Notes: generated by a model from the letters alone, not told the origin. A stretch of 64,000 nt of DNA from G963674685 sp964591275 (GCA_964591275.1 CAZQAE010000016.1:9961-73960); one strand, 5' to 3'; shown: positions 1 to 8,784, counted from the stretch's first letter. Numbers and translations: made by a program.

Positions 1-376
1 GTCGGTTGCCTTAAAGTTTGAAGGCACGGCTGAAGGCCTCAAAACAGGTGCTCTCCTGCAGCCGCTGGCCCGCACGATACACCTAAGTTGCCTTCCTACT
101 GAAATTCCATCGTCGATTAGTTGCGATGTGACGGAATTGGGTGAATCACAAACATGGTACGCCGATTGTCTGATATTACCCGAAGGCGCAACATTAAAAT
201 CACCGACGGACACTCCGATTGTGACTTGCGCGTTGCTGCGTAAGGAAGAAGAGGAAGTCGTAGATGAAGCGGCTGAAGAGGGCGAAACGCCTGAAGGCAA
301 AGAAGCCGCAGGTGATGACGCTGATAAAAAAGAATCTGAAGGCGATAAGAAAAAACCTGAAAGCGATAAGAAATGA
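1..376 (+). CDS. rplY: 50S ribosomal protein L25/Ctc, C-terminal part (5' end outside window)
   Basis: Reading frame 2 is open from the window edge to a TGA at 374-376. The translated segment has the L25/Ctc beta-barrel C-domain pattern: a G-L-L-Q-P-L-A-R turn, then C-L-P-T-E-I-P, then a D-V-T-E-L-G-E-S segment, which are the hallmark strings of the CTC family that binds 5S rRNA. The last ~45 residues form a Lys/Glu/Asp-rich tail, as is common in bacterial CTC-type L25. It lies 15 nt upstream of pth, the usual partner of rplY. The internal ATG at 128 is not the start, because conserved L25 sequence continues upstream of it. Confidence 0.88.
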   Translation, partial: SVALKFEGTAEGLKTGALLQPLARTIHLSCLPTEIPSSISCDVTELGESQTWYADCLILPEGATLKSPTDTPIVTCALLRKEEEEVVDEAAEEGETPEGKEAAGDDADKKESEGDKKKPESDKK

Positions 377-391
377 TCGCTGGGAGCGGTT

Positions 392-976
392 TTGAAGTTG
401 ATTGTCGGCCTGGGAAATCCTGGGGCTGCTTATCAGGCGACCCGTCATAACGCGGGTTGGTGGATCTGTGACATTTTAGCAAAGCGTGCGGGTGTCGATT
501 TTTCCTCGAAAAGCAAGTTTGGGGGACTATTTGCCCAGGCCAGAATGGCTGGAGACAGGATTGCGCTGCTGAAGCCGACGACTTTCATGAATCGGTCGGG
601 GCAATCGGTCGGGGCAGTACTGAGATTTTTTGACGGCGCTCCGGAGGATTTGCTGGTGATTCACGACGATGTGGATCTCGAAGCAGGTCGCATCAAAATG
701 AAGCTAGGTGGAGGCTCGGGGGGGCACAAGGGCTTGAAATCCATTGTCGAGACACTGGGAAATGATGAGTTTTATCGGCTGCGTTTCGGCGTGGGCCGCT
801 CGGAAAATCCCATGGTGGAAACATCGAATTTTGTGCTGGCCAGAATTTCCGGTGAGTTGATGACGCATTTTGCCAAAGCTGCTGATGAGGCGGCGGACGC
901 AGCCGTCTTCTTCATTGAAAATGGATTAACGGAAACACAAAATCGTTTCCACGACAGCCGCGGATTTGAAAATTAG
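392..976 (+). CDS. pth: Peptidyl-tRNA hydrolase
   Basis: Pth cleaves the ester bond of peptidyl-tRNAs that drop off ribosomes, recycling tRNA in the cytoplasm. The 194-residue product has the normal family length. Visible family signatures are the N-terminal V-G-L-G-N-P-G (Asn9), the catalytic T-R-H-N-A-G (His19), the F-M-N-R-S-G segment and the I-H-D-D-V-D acidic site near residue 92, followed by the Gly-rich G-G-S-G-G-H-K-G loop. The start is a TTG with a GGGAG-type ribosome site just upstream; no ATG lies closer to the conserved N-terminus. It follows rplY by 15 nt, so the two are probably co-transcribed. Confidence 0.95.
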   Translation: MKLIVGLGNPGAAYQATRHNAGWWICDILAKRAGVDFSSKSKFGGLFAQARMAGDRIALLKPTTFMNRSGQSVGAVLRFFDGAPEDLLVIHDDVDLEAGRIKMKLGGGSGGHKGLKSIVETLGNDEFYRLRFGVGRSENPMVETSNFVLARISGELMTHFAKAADEAADAAVFFIENGLTETQNRFHDSRGFEN

Positions 977-1130
977 TGTGCCGGATTCGCGAATCCGACA
1001 CTTGAGCACGCATTGGGTTATTATCGGTTTCCCAGTAATCCGGAGCCCGAGACTTTTGAAAATGTGGAGAAAGGACGGCTGATGACTTCAGCCGCTTGTT
1101 TTACAAAATAAATCTTAGTGGAGGTGCTAA

Positions 1131-1232
1131 ATGGGTGACTTTTTATCGTTTTTCGCCCGGATCGTTGGCCTTGTCGGCTTAATGGGTGACTTTTTATCGT
1201 TTTTCGCCTGGATCGTTGGCCTTGTCGGCTTG
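1131..1232 (+). repeat. 51-bp tandem duplication at the hppA start
   Basis: Bases 1131-1181 and 1182-1232 are direct repeats differing at only two positions (CGG/TGG and TTA/TTG). Each encodes 17 residues beginning M-G-D-F-L-S-F-F-A, so the first membrane helix starts with a duplicated segment and a second in-frame ATG. Only the first ATG has a GGAGGT ribosome site. The near identity indicates a recent event, or an assembly artefact. Confidence 0.9.
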
Positions 1233-3194
1233 TGGGCCGCATGGCAGGTTTACCAAAAAATTCTGACGGCTGATCCCGGCAACGAACTTATGGAAAGTAT
1301 TGGCGATCAAATCGCGACAGGATCGGCTATTTTTCTGAAGCGTGAATATCGCGTTCTGGCTGTCTTCGGCATCGTGGTTTTCGCACTTCTGCTCATCTTT
1401 CGCGACTTCTGGACGGCCTTCGCCTTCTTGGTCGGCGGTTCTTGTTCCGTGAGCGCGGGATTCTTCGGCATGAAGGCGGCCACAAAAGCCAATGTCCGCA
1501 CAGCCCAGGCTGCCGCGACCAAGGGCGCCGGGGAAGCGTTGGCGCAGGCTTTTGCCGGCGGAAATGTCATGGGTTTTCTGGTGGCGAGCCTCGGTCTTCT
1601 GGGCCTGGGACTCTTCTTCCTTTACCCGGTTTTCGCTGCCAACACGCAGTCCAACCTGACTAATTTCGCCAGCATCATCAGCGGCTTCTCCATGGGCGCC
1701 AGTTCCATCGCGCTGTTTGCACGCGTCGGCGGCGGAATCTACACGAAAGCCGCGGATGTCGGAGCGGACCTTGTGGGTAAAGTGGAAGCCGGCATTCCTG
1801 AAGACGATCCCCGCAATCCCGCCGTTATCGCCGACAACGTAGGCGACAACGTAGGCGACGTGGCTGGCCTGGGCGCTGACCTCTTTGAATCCTACGTGGG
1901 CGCGGTCATTGCCACTATCGTCATTTCGGCCGGTATGGCCACAAAAGTTATGGAACACATGTCTCTGCCGATCGTTTTGATCACTGTCGGCCTGATCGGT
2001 TCCATTATCGGATGCAGAAAGATGGACCAACTCAAAGACGGCGACCCTGCGGACGCACTGCGCAAGGTCACCTATTACGGCGGCGGCGTTTACGTTGTAG
2101 GCGCGTTTGCAGCTTGCGTGGCCCTTCTTTGGGGAACCGGTGAAGTTTGGGGTACATTCGGCGCAGTCGTCGTTGGTCTGTTCGCCGGTGTCGCTATCGG
2201 CCTTTTGACCGAGTACTACACAAGCTCCAAGCCGATTCACAAGATCGCTAAGGCCTCCGAGACAGGACCGGGCACCAACATCATCACCGGATTGGCCGTT
2301 GGTCTTGAATCGACAGCCCTGCCGGTTTTGGTTCTGTCCCTGGCCATCTACCTGGCTTTTAACTGGGCCGAACTTTACGGCATCGGCATCGCCGGCGTCT
2401 CCATGCTGGCCACCGTTGGCGTGACCATGAGCGTTGACGCATACGGCCCCGTGGCCGACAACGCCGGTGGAATTGCCGAAATGGCTGCTCTCGGAGATGA
2501 TGTTCGTAAGATCACCGACCGTCTCGACGCCCAGGGCAACACCACTGCCGCTATCGGCAAAGGTTTCGCCATCGGCTCCGCCGCTCTGACGGCTCTGGCT
2601 CTTTTCTCGGCCTACTTAACGACGACGAAAATGCAGGTGGCTGACCTGTCTCTGATGAACAACGATGTCATCGTTGGAATGTTCCTAGGCGGCATCCTGC
2701 CCTTCCTGGTTGGCGCCATGACCATGAACGCCGTCGGTCGCGCCGCAGGTTCCATGGTCGAAGAAGTCCGCCGTCAGTTCCGCGAAATACCGGGCATCAT
2801 GGAAGGAACGGGAAAACCTGATTCCGACCGTTGCGTCGCTATCGCTACTGATGCTGCTATCAAAGAGATGATCGCGCCGGGTCTGGCTGCGGTTATCGCT
2901 CCTGTCGCCGTCGGCTTCATCCTCGGCAAAGAGTCCCTGGGTGGTTTCCTGGCTGGCGCTACGCTCGTCGGCGTGTTCATGGCTCTGTTTATGGCTAATG
3001 CCGGCGGCGCCTGGGACAACGCGAAAAAGATCATCGAAGAAGGCCAGTACGGCGGCAAAGGCTCCGACGTGCACAAAGCCGCAGTCGTGGGCGACACCGT
3101 CGGCGATCCTTTCAAGGATACCAGCGGTCCGGCCATGAACATCCTCATTAAGCTGATGAGTGTTGTGGCTCTGGTCATCGCACCGATTTTGTGA
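1131..3194 (+). CDS. hppA: Membrane-bound ion-pumping pyrophosphatase, K+-dependent type
   Basis: This integral membrane pump couples pyrophosphate hydrolysis to export of H+ (or Na+). The 687-residue, strongly hydrophobic protein carries the PPi/Mg2+ site D-N-V-G-D-N-V-G-D near residue 234 and the second acidic cluster D-T-V-G-D-P-F-K-D-T near the C-terminus. Near residue 469 it reads G-N-T-T-A-A-I-G-K-G. Ala after the two Thr, where K+-independent enzymes have Lys, is the known marker of the K+-dependent subfamily; whether it pumps H+ or Na+ cannot be told from this. A GGAGGT ribosome site sits just before the first ATG. The first 17 residues are an in-frame duplication of the next 17 (separate entry), so the ancestral start may have been the ATG at 1182. 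Confidence 0.95.
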   Translation: MGDFLSFFARIVGLVGLMGDFLSFFAWIVGLVGLWAAWQVYQKILTADPGNELMESIGDQIATGSAIFLKREYRVLAVFGIVVFALLLIFRDFWTAFAFLVGGSCSVSAGFFGMKAATKANVRTAQAAATKGAGEALAQAFAGGNVMGFLVASLGLLGLGLFFLYPVFAANTQSNLTNFASIISGFSMGASSIALFARVGGGIYTKAADVGADLVGKVEAGIPEDDPRNPAVIADNVGDNVGDVAGLGADLFESYVGAVIATIVISAGMATKVMEHMSLPIVLITVGLIGSIIGCRKMDQLKDGDPADALRKVTYYGGGVYVVGAFAACVALLWGTGEVWGTFGAVVVGLFAGVAIGLLTEYYTSSKPIHKIAKASETGPGTNIITGLAVGLESTALPVLVLSLAIYLAFNWAELYGIGIAGVSMLATVGVTMSVDAYGPVADNAGGIAEMAALGDDVRKITDRLDAQGNTTAAIGKGFAIGSAALTALALFSAYLTTTKMQVADLSLMNNDVIVGMFLGGILPFLVGAMTMNAVGRAAGSMVEEVRRQFREIPGIMEGTGKPDSDRCVAIATDAAIKEMIAPGLAAVIAPVAVGFILGKESLGGFLAGATLVGVFMALFMANAGGAWDNAKKIIEEGQYGGKGSDVHKAAVVGDTVGDPFKDTSGPAMNILIKLMSVVALVIAPIL

Positions 3195-3230
3195 TAAACG
3201 CAAATCGGCTGACAATTGAATAATCGATTG

Positions 3231-3256
3231 GGAGGGGCGGGTTTTTCGCCCCTTCC
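3231..3256 (+). terminator. Possible terminator hairpin after hppA
   Basis: A GC-rich inverted repeat (AGGGGCG / CGCCCCT, loop GGTTTTT) lies 36 nt after the hppA stop. It lacks a clear 3' T-tract, so it may be a weak terminator or a stability hairpin separating hppA from the rpsF operon. Confidence 0.4.
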
Positions 3257-3325
3257 TCTCCTTGCTCCGCATAAAGCGCAATTGGGTGCTTATTAGGGGC
3301 TGATGAAGACCGTAAGGAGGTTAAA

Positions 3326-4078
3326 TTGCTGCGCAAGTACGAAGTGATGTATATTCTGCGACATGACGCCCCAACCGACGTCACGCAGGCCGCCATTGAC
3401 AAGATCAAAGACACGATCACAGGACAGGGCGGAACCATTCTCCTCGCCGAGAGTTGGGGAAAGCGAAAGCTGGCTTACGAAATCGAAAAGGCCAGCAAAG
3501 GCATCTACCAACTCACCACATTTGCAGGCCAGGCATCTTCAATCAAAGAAATGGAACGCGTTTTCAGGATGCATCCGCAGGTTCTGCGCTGGCTCACTGT
3601 TTTACTCGACGACAAGGTAAAAGATTTGGATGCGGAAATCGCGCATTACGCCACGGTTACGCCGCGCCTCGATCCGATTGACTCGGACGAAGGCCGACCT
3701 CGCCCCCCGGTTGCCAAACCTTCCGATTCGGTTGTACCCGAAAAAACCACCGGAGAAAAAAGCGAAACCACAGGCGAGGCATCGAAGCTGGAAACCGAGA
3801 AAGCTTCCGAAAAAAGCCAGGAAGTACAGCCGGAGAAGTCGGTCGATGCGCCGGTCGATGCGCCGGTCGAAGTTGAGCCGGTCGCGGAAAAGACCGAAAG
3901 CGCTTCAACCGACAGCGTCGAAACCAAGGGCGACACTGAAGCCAAGGACGACACTGAAGTTAAAGACGACGCTGAAGCTAAGGACGACGCTGAAGTTAAA
4001 GACGACGCTGAAGCTAAAGACGACGCTGAAGCCAAGGACGACGGTGAAGCTAAGGACGACGCCGAAACCAAAGAGTAA
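3326..4078 (+). CDS. rpsF: 30S ribosomal protein S6 with long acidic C-terminal extension
   Basis: S6 binds 16S rRNA with S18 in the 30S platform. Residues 1-105 match the S6 fold (L-R-K-Y-E-V-M-Y-I-L-R start; G-K-R-K-L-A-Y-E-I core). A typical S6 is 95-135 residues; this one is 250 because of a Lys/Glu/Asp/Thr-rich tail from about residue 106, ending in eight hexapeptide units of the form K-D-D-A-E-A (residues 201-248). The start is TTG with a perfect AAGGAGG site five bases upstream. It heads the rpsF-ssb-rpsR-DUF2232-rplI set. Confidence 0.95.
   Translation: MLRKYEVMYILRHDAPTDVTQAAIDKIKDTITGQGGTILLAESWGKRKLAYEIEKASKGIYQLTTFAGQASSIKEMERVFRMHPQVLRWLTVLLDDKVKDLDAEIAHYATVTPRLDPIDSDEGRPRPPVAKPSDSVVPEKTTGEKSETTGEASKLETEKASEKSQEVQPEKSVDAPVDAPVEVEPVAEKTESASTDSVETKGDTEAKDDTEVKDDAEAKDDAEVKDDAEAKDDAEAKDDGEAKDDAETKE
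3926..4069 (+). repeat. rpsF: 18-bp coding minisatellite in the rpsF tail
   Basis: Eight consecutive 18-bp units (pattern GAAGCTAAAGACGACGCT with silent and Ala/Val/Thr/Gly changes) encode K-[DG]-D-[ATG]-E-[AVT] hexapeptides. The phase keeps the reading frame, so copy number can change without breaking S6. Confidence 0.9.
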
Positions 4079-4151
4079 TTCGCAGGATGAATTCTGCGCC
4101 TTAACGTGCTAAAATCCTTTTCAAACCGACCGGGTACAAGGGGATGGAGAC

Positions 4152-4562
4152 ATGCCGAGCTACAACAAAGTCATTCTCATGGGCAACCTGACCAGGGATC
4201 CCGAAAAGCGCTACACGCAGGGCGGAACATGCGTCGTGAATATTGGCCTCGCCGTTAATCGACGGATTAAGCGAAACGAAGAATGGATTGAAGAGGTTAG
4301 CTTCTTCGACATCGTCGTTTTCGGCGTACAGGCTGAGAACTGCGCAAAATTCCTCTCCAAGGGGCGTCCCATCCTCGTGGATGGAGAACTCCAGCAGCGC
4401 CGGTGGGAAACGCCGGAAGGACAGAAGCGAAACAAGGTCGAGATTGTTGCCAGCAGAGTTGCTTTTCTGGGCTCCAGGCCGGATGGCGGGGGCCAGGATC
4501 TAAGCAACCAGGGCGCAAACACCGGACCACCGCCTATCGAAGATGACGACATCCCCTTTTAA
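4152..4562 (+). CDS. ssb: Single-stranded DNA-binding protein
   Basis: SSB coats ssDNA and recruits replication and repair partners through its acidic tip. The 136-residue product has the OB-fold start Y-N-K-V-I-L-M-G-N-L-T-R-D-P-E, the L-V-D-G-E-L strand and the canonical C-terminal tip D-D-D-I-P-F. The linker between the OB fold and the tip is short. An ATG with a GGAGA ribosome site is used. Its place between rpsF and rpsR is the classic arrangement. Confidence 0.96.
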   Translation: MPSYNKVILMGNLTRDPEKRYTQGGTCVVNIGLAVNRRIKRNEEWIEEVSFFDIVVFGVQAENCAKFLSKGRPILVDGELQQRRWETPEGQKRNKVEIVASRVAFLGSRPDGGGQDLSNQGANTGPPPIEDDDIPF

Positions 4563-4596
4563 AAAAGGGCCTAGTGGATAACGTGGAGAAAAAATT

Positions 4597-4848
4597 ATGA
4601 GTATCGATAAACTTAGTGGAAAGAAACGCAAGCTATTACAGAGAAAACGATGCCGGTTCTGCCAGGATGCGGACTTGGTCATCAATTATAAAGAAACAAA
4701 AATCCTCTCCCATTTTATTACGGAACGGGGGAAGATTATTCCGCGACGCATTTCAGGCACCTGCGCCAGACATCAGCGGCAAGTGATGATGCAAATTAAG
4801 CGGGCAAGGCATGTCGCTTTGCTGCCTTTCGTTGACGTCAGCGTCTAG
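4597..4848 (+). CDS. rpsR: 30S ribosomal protein S18
   Basis: An 83-residue basic protein with the S18 signature: C-R-F-C near residue 19, I-N-Y-K-E-T, F-I-T-E-R-G-K-I-I-P-R-R, G-T-C-A-R-H-Q-R and R-A-R-H-V-A-L-L-P-F. It retains the cysteine pair and the C-x-x-H element of the zinc-binding (C+) S18 form. GGAG lies upstream of the ATG. S18 dimerises with S6 (encoded two genes upstream) on the 30S platform. Confidence 0.96.
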   Translation: MSIDKLSGKKRKLLQRKRCRFCQDADLVINYKETKILSHFITERGKIIPRRISGTCARHQRQVMMQIKRARHVALLPFVDVSV

Positions 4849-4863
4849 CGAGGTCCAAAGGCT

Positions 4864-5820
4864 TTGCTGTCGGCTTTTGCCGTTGCAATCTTTTTGGCGA
4901 TGCTGGCAGCCTCGGCGGCTATGCCGTCTATGCTGGTTGTCGTCGGTGAACGACGGGGCAAGGCGCACGCGTGGATATTATTAGTCGGTCTTATTGGACT
5001 GGCCGCGATGACAGGGGGGCCGGCCACTGCGGCATGGATGACGGCTTTCATCGGCGCCCCGGCCATGGGTCTGGCTTATGGTCGGAGGACCGGAAAATCC
5101 GTCGAGTCGATCTTTCTCATTGCATTTGGCGCCAGCGTTGCGGGCTTTATTCTTGTCGCTATGGCAACGTCCATGGGAACGGGATTCGGCGCAGAGCAGC
5201 TTGATATCCTCGTAACGGCAACACGCGTTGAGCGCCCAGGCGTTTTTTTACGTAGCGGGTTGATCGATCCTGTATTGCTTGAACAACTCGCGAGTCTACC
5301 GGCGGAAGTCCGTATCGACCCGGGTCTGTTTCTGGGATTTCTGATCTACATTCCCGGTGTGTATCTTGTGCTGGCATCGCTTATCGTTTGGCTGAACATG
5401 ATCACCGTGTCCAGATTCAATCCTTCCGTGGGAATAAGCGGTGGCGCTACGGAGTTTGAAAATTGGTCGGCGCCTGAGTCCTGGGTTTTTTTGGTGGTCG
5501 CGCCCGGACTGATTCTGGCTCTTTCGGGAAATCCGTGGGCTGAAGCGATTGCGGGGAATATTCTGATCGTTTCGATCATGCCCTTTTTTTTCCAGGGCAT
5601 GGCCATTACGCGATTTGCAATGGATAGATTTCAATTGAGTCCGGGCATGCGGATCATCGGATACGCCCTGCTTCTCGGGCTTTTGGATGTTATGATGTTC
5701 ATTCCGGCCGTCGCAATGGTTGGAATCATGGATATCTGGTTGGATTTCAGACGGTTGAAAAAACCGACATCGGCCACAAAGGACGAGTCGGCCAAAGAAG
5801 ATAAAGGAGATCAGACATGA
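4864..5820 (+). CDS. DUF2232 (YybS-like) integral membrane protein
   Basis: A 318-residue, highly hydrophobic protein with roughly eight predicted membrane segments and a charged Lys/Glu-rich C-terminus. DUF2232/YybS proteins are typically encoded exactly here, between rpsR and rplI, in Deltaproteobacteria and Firmicutes; the assignment rests on that synteny plus topology. The function is unknown. The start is a TTG 15 nt after rpsR with only a weak ribosome site, and the stop overlaps the rplI start by four bases (ATGA), implying translational coupling. Confidence 0.8.
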   Translation: MLSAFAVAIFLAMLAASAAMPSMLVVVGERRGKAHAWILLVGLIGLAAMTGGPATAAWMTAFIGAPAMGLAYGRRTGKSVESIFLIAFGASVAGFILVAMATSMGTGFGAEQLDILVTATRVERPGVFLRSGLIDPVLLEQLASLPAEVRIDPGLFLGFLIYIPGVYLVLASLIVWLNMITVSRFNPSVGISGGATEFENWSAPESWVFLVVAPGLILALSGNPWAEAIAGNILIVSIMPFFFQGMAITRFAMDRFQLSPGMRIIGYALLLGLLDVMMFIPAVAMVGIMDIWLDFRRLKKPTSATKDESAKEDKGDQT

Positions 5821-6260
5821 AGGTCATCTTGCTAAAGGATGTAGACAATGTTGGGAAAATAGGGGATTCGCTTTCCGTGGCCGACGGGTATGCCAGAAAT
5901 TACCTTATCCCTCGGGATATGGCGATTACGGCGACCGAGCGCTCATTGAAAAAATTGAATCATCAAAAGCGCCTGGCCGAAGACAGAAAACGCAAGGAAG
6001 TCGCCGGCGCCGAGATTATCAAGCGCAAGATTGAATCCCTGCAGATTACTATTCCGGCAAAGGTTGGCGAGGAAGAAAAACTGTATGGATCGGTGACAAG
6101 CCGAAACATTCAGGAGGCTCTTGAAAAGTTTGACGTGCGGATGCCAAAGCGCGACATCCTTCTCGAAGAACCAATCAGGAGCATTGGCGTTTTCGAAGTT
6201 CCCATCAAGTTGGGTTATGAAGTCCAGGCAACAGCCAAGGTCTGGATCGTCAAGGAATAG
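5817..6260 (+). CDS. rplI: 50S ribosomal protein L9
   Basis: The 147-residue protein begins M-K-V-I-L-L-K-D-V-D-N-V-G-K-I-G and continues with D-G-Y-A-R-N-Y-L-I-P, the diagnostic L9 N-terminal domain. A long basic/acidic connecting helix follows, then the C-terminal domain (L-Y-G-S-V-T). L9 binds domain V of 23S rRNA. An AAGGAGAT ribosome site sits inside the end of the DUF2232 gene, and the genes overlap by 4 nt. Confidence 0.97.
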   Translation: MKVILLKDVDNVGKIGDSLSVADGYARNYLIPRDMAITATERSLKKLNHQKRLAEDRKRKEVAGAEIIKRKIESLQITIPAKVGEEEKLYGSVTSRNIQEALEKFDVRMPKRDILLEEPIRSIGVFEVPIKLGYEVQATAKVWIVKE

Positions 6261-6345
6261 CCGCCGAAAAGAGCCTTTGACAAAGGGATGAAAAACTTCT
6301 TTTAAGAAGGGTTTTCTCCCTTTGAGTTTTGGCGAAGGTTAAACT

Positions 6346-7767
6346 GTGGGGGACGTCGTGGGCGACAACAATGCCATCCTCAGAGAGCCCCCTTATTCCG
6401 ACGAGGCCGAACTCGCCGTTATCACCGGCATCTGTTGGCGCAATGACGCCATCGACCAGATCGCCGACCAGCTCAGCGAAGAGCATTTTTACAGGACCGC
6501 GCACAAACTGGTTTACCGCACGATGGTCGCGCTGCATCAAAAGGGCGACACTATTGATCTGGTGACGTTGGGTGAAGCCCTGAAAACCAGCGGCAGCCTG
6601 GATGCGATCGGCGGCCTGGCCTTTCTGGCTAATCTTCTCAATACCGCCACAACCTCCGCCAGCATTGTTTCACACGCCAATGTGGTTTTTGAAAAAGCCA
6701 TGCTGCGTCGTCTCATCAACGCTGCGCACAATATCCTGGCCGACGCCTACACCCCGACTCGCGACGCCGACGAGATCATTGAGGACGCCGAACGAGCGGT
6801 CCTTGAAGTGGCTGAAGAAAAGATCAAGGAAGGAATCATTCCGATTTCCTCCATCGTCCGCGATTCCATAAAACACCTGGAGGACATCGCCAAAACGGGG
6901 AACCCGGTTTCGGGCGTACCCAGCGGCTTTGCCGACTTGGACCGTATGACCAACGGATTCCAAAAAGGCGATCTGATCATTCTGGCCGCCAGGCCCGCAA
7001 TGGGGAAAACGGCGCTGGCCTTAAACATCGCCGCCCATGCCTCCTCCAAGTACGAGGCTCATAAAAACGTATTGTTCTTTTCGCTGGAAATGCCGCGCAC
7101 GCAACTTGGCCTGCGCCTGATATGTTCCACTGCCGAGATCAATCTGTCGGCCATGCGCAACGCGCAATTGATCGAGGCCAACTTCGACCGGCTCACGAAA
7201 TCGGCCGGCGAACTCTACGAAAGCCGGTTGTTCATCGACGACACGGGCGCTTTGAGCCTCATGGATATACGCTCGAAAGCCAGACGGATGAAAGCGGAGC
7301 ATGGATTGGACATGGTCTTCATTGATTATATCCAGCTTATGGAGCCGCCGAAGGCATCCCAAAACCGCGAGCAGGAAATCAGTAAAATCAGCCGGAACTT
7401 GAAGCTTCTGGCCAAGGAAATGGAAATTCCCGTCATCGCCCTGGCGCAGCTCAACCGCTCGCCGGAGGCCCGCACCGACAAGCGTCCCCTCATGAGCGAT
7501 CTTCGTGAATCCGGCGCTTTGGAGCAGGACGCGGATATGATCATCTTCATCTATCGCGACGAAGTTTATAATCAGGAAAGGGACGACAACAGGGGCAAGG
7601 CGGAGATAATTTTATCCAAGCACCGCAACGGCAGGACCGGCTCCATCGAACTGGAATTTCAGGGACAGTACGCCCGATTCAGGAGCGTCGCCCGGCGTGA
7701 CAACGTTCCCGAGGAATATTTGCCCGAAGAGCCTGGTGAAGATTTTGAGGACGTATCGTTCCCATAG
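6346..7767 (+). CDS. dnaB: Replicative DNA helicase DnaB
   Basis: DnaB is the hexameric 5'-3' helicase of the replication fork. The 473-residue length is typical. The N-terminal domain (residues ~12-115) interacts with primase in the family. The RecA-like domain has Walker A R-P-A-M-G-K-T-A near residue 214, E-M-P (arginine-finger region), Walker B M-V-F-I-D-Y-I-Q-L-M near 320, and S-D-L-R-E-S-G-A-L-E-Q-D-A-D near 385. The GTG start is preceded by GAAGG six bases upstream. It follows rplI by 85 nt, the standard rplI-dnaB linkage. No intein is present. Confidence 0.96.
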   Translation: MGDVVGDNNAILREPPYSDEAELAVITGICWRNDAIDQIADQLSEEHFYRTAHKLVYRTMVALHQKGDTIDLVTLGEALKTSGSLDAIGGLAFLANLLNTATTSASIVSHANVVFEKAMLRRLINAAHNILADAYTPTRDADEIIEDAERAVLEVAEEKIKEGIIPISSIVRDSIKHLEDIAKTGNPVSGVPSGFADLDRMTNGFQKGDLIILAARPAMGKTALALNIAAHASSKYEAHKNVLFFSLEMPRTQLGLRLICSTAEINLSAMRNAQLIEANFDRLTKSAGELYESRLFIDDTGALSLMDIRSKARRMKAEHGLDMVFIDYIQLMEPPKASQNREQEISKISRNLKLLAKEMEIPVIALAQLNRSPEARTDKRPLMSDLRESGALEQDADMIIFIYRDEVYNQERDDNRGKAEIILSKHRNGRTGSIELEFQGQYARFRSVARRDNVPEEYLPEEPGEDFEDVSFP

Positions 7768-7812
7768 ATCGTGCCGGCATCTCGATTTCCTCAAGAGAAA
7801 AGGAAGCAGCTT

Positions 7813-8658
7813 ATGTTCAAAAAAATATCCATCGCTGTTATCGGCGCGGGCAATATGGGAGAAATTCTGATTCAGGGACTGCTGGCGGCGAAGGTCATTG
7901 ACGCCAGTCGCCTGAGCGCCGTGGAAATTCTGCCCGACCGGCGCGAGGACATCAAAAAAACGCACGGCATCAGCGTATCCGAGGACATGGCGGCAGTGCG
8001 CGGCAAGGATATCGTCATCATCGCCGTTAAACCGCAAGTATTAGATGCAACCCTGGCGCAACTTAAGGAAATACTCGTCCAAAAACAGATCCTGATCAGC
8101 ATCGCCGCAGGTATCTCCACGCAGCGTATTACAAAGGATCTTGGGTGCGAGAAAAAAATCCCCGTGGTGCGCGTCATGCCCAACGCCTGCGCCCAGGTGC
8201 TGCAGGGCGCTAGCGCTTTATTCGCCGGCGAGCACGCGGGGCGTCGGGAACTGGATTTGGCGAAAGGAATTTTTGACTGCGTCGGTCGCGTCACCGTTGT
8301 TAAAAAGGAATGGCTGATGGACGTGGTGACCGGCTTGTCCGGCTCTGGCCCCGCCTACGTGTTTTTGATGATCGAGGCCTTGTCCGATGCCGGAGTTCAG
8401 ATTGGCCTTCCGCGCAAAGTCGCCAACATGCTCGCGGCGCAGACCGTGTACGGCGCCGGAAAGATGTTTCTGGAAACCGGCAAGCCCGTCAGCGAATTGA
8501 AGGACCTCGTGGCTACGCCAGGCGGCACGACCTTCGCCGGCCTCAAGGCTCTGGAAAAGGGCAACTTCCGCTCCACCGTCGGAGACGCCGTCGAGGCTGC
8601 GGCGAAACGCAGCCGGGAACTGGGACTCCTCGATCCGTCCGAACTGCTGGGACGTTAA
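7813..8658 (+). CDS. proC: Pyrroline-5-carboxylate reductase
   Basis: ProC reduces 1-pyrroline-5-carboxylate to L-proline with NAD(P)H. The product from the ATG at 7813 is 281 residues. It has a Rossmann start (I-A-V-I-G-A-G-N-M-G) and the C-terminal dimerisation/active-site block G-L-S-G-S-G-P-A-Y with A-T-P-G-G-T-T near residue 237. I prefer this ATG (AGGAAG upstream) to the GTG at 7771, because the latter adds 14 residues unlike the family. It starts 45 nt after dnaB. Confidence 0.93.
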   Translation: MFKKISIAVIGAGNMGEILIQGLLAAKVIDASRLSAVEILPDRREDIKKTHGISVSEDMAAVRGKDIVIIAVKPQVLDATLAQLKEILVQKQILISIAAGISTQRITKDLGCEKKIPVVRVMPNACAQVLQGASALFAGEHAGRRELDLAKGIFDCVGRVTVVKKEWLMDVVTGLSGSGPAYVFLMIEALSDAGVQIGLPRKVANMLAAQTVYGAGKMFLETGKPVSELKDLVATPGGTTFAGLKALEKGNFRSTVGDAVEAAAKRSRELGLLDPSELLGR

Positions 8659-8784
8659 AGCTCCTGATTTTCTTCTTCTGCCCTTTTTACCTGATCGCTT
8701 CAATTGACGGCGGCGCGTCGAAACGCTAATCCTAAAAGAGCAAGTTTTTTCATCAAACATCCTTGTCATTATGCGGGGAAAAAA

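Noticed and set aside
1194..2240. 348-residue minus-strand frame over hppA
   Set aside because: Antisense to a clearly conserved pump gene; composition without domain features.
6285..6318. Imperfect AAAACTTCTT / AAGAAGGGTTTT hairpin before dnaB
   Set aside because: Stem has a two-base bulge and no T-run; too weak to call a terminator.
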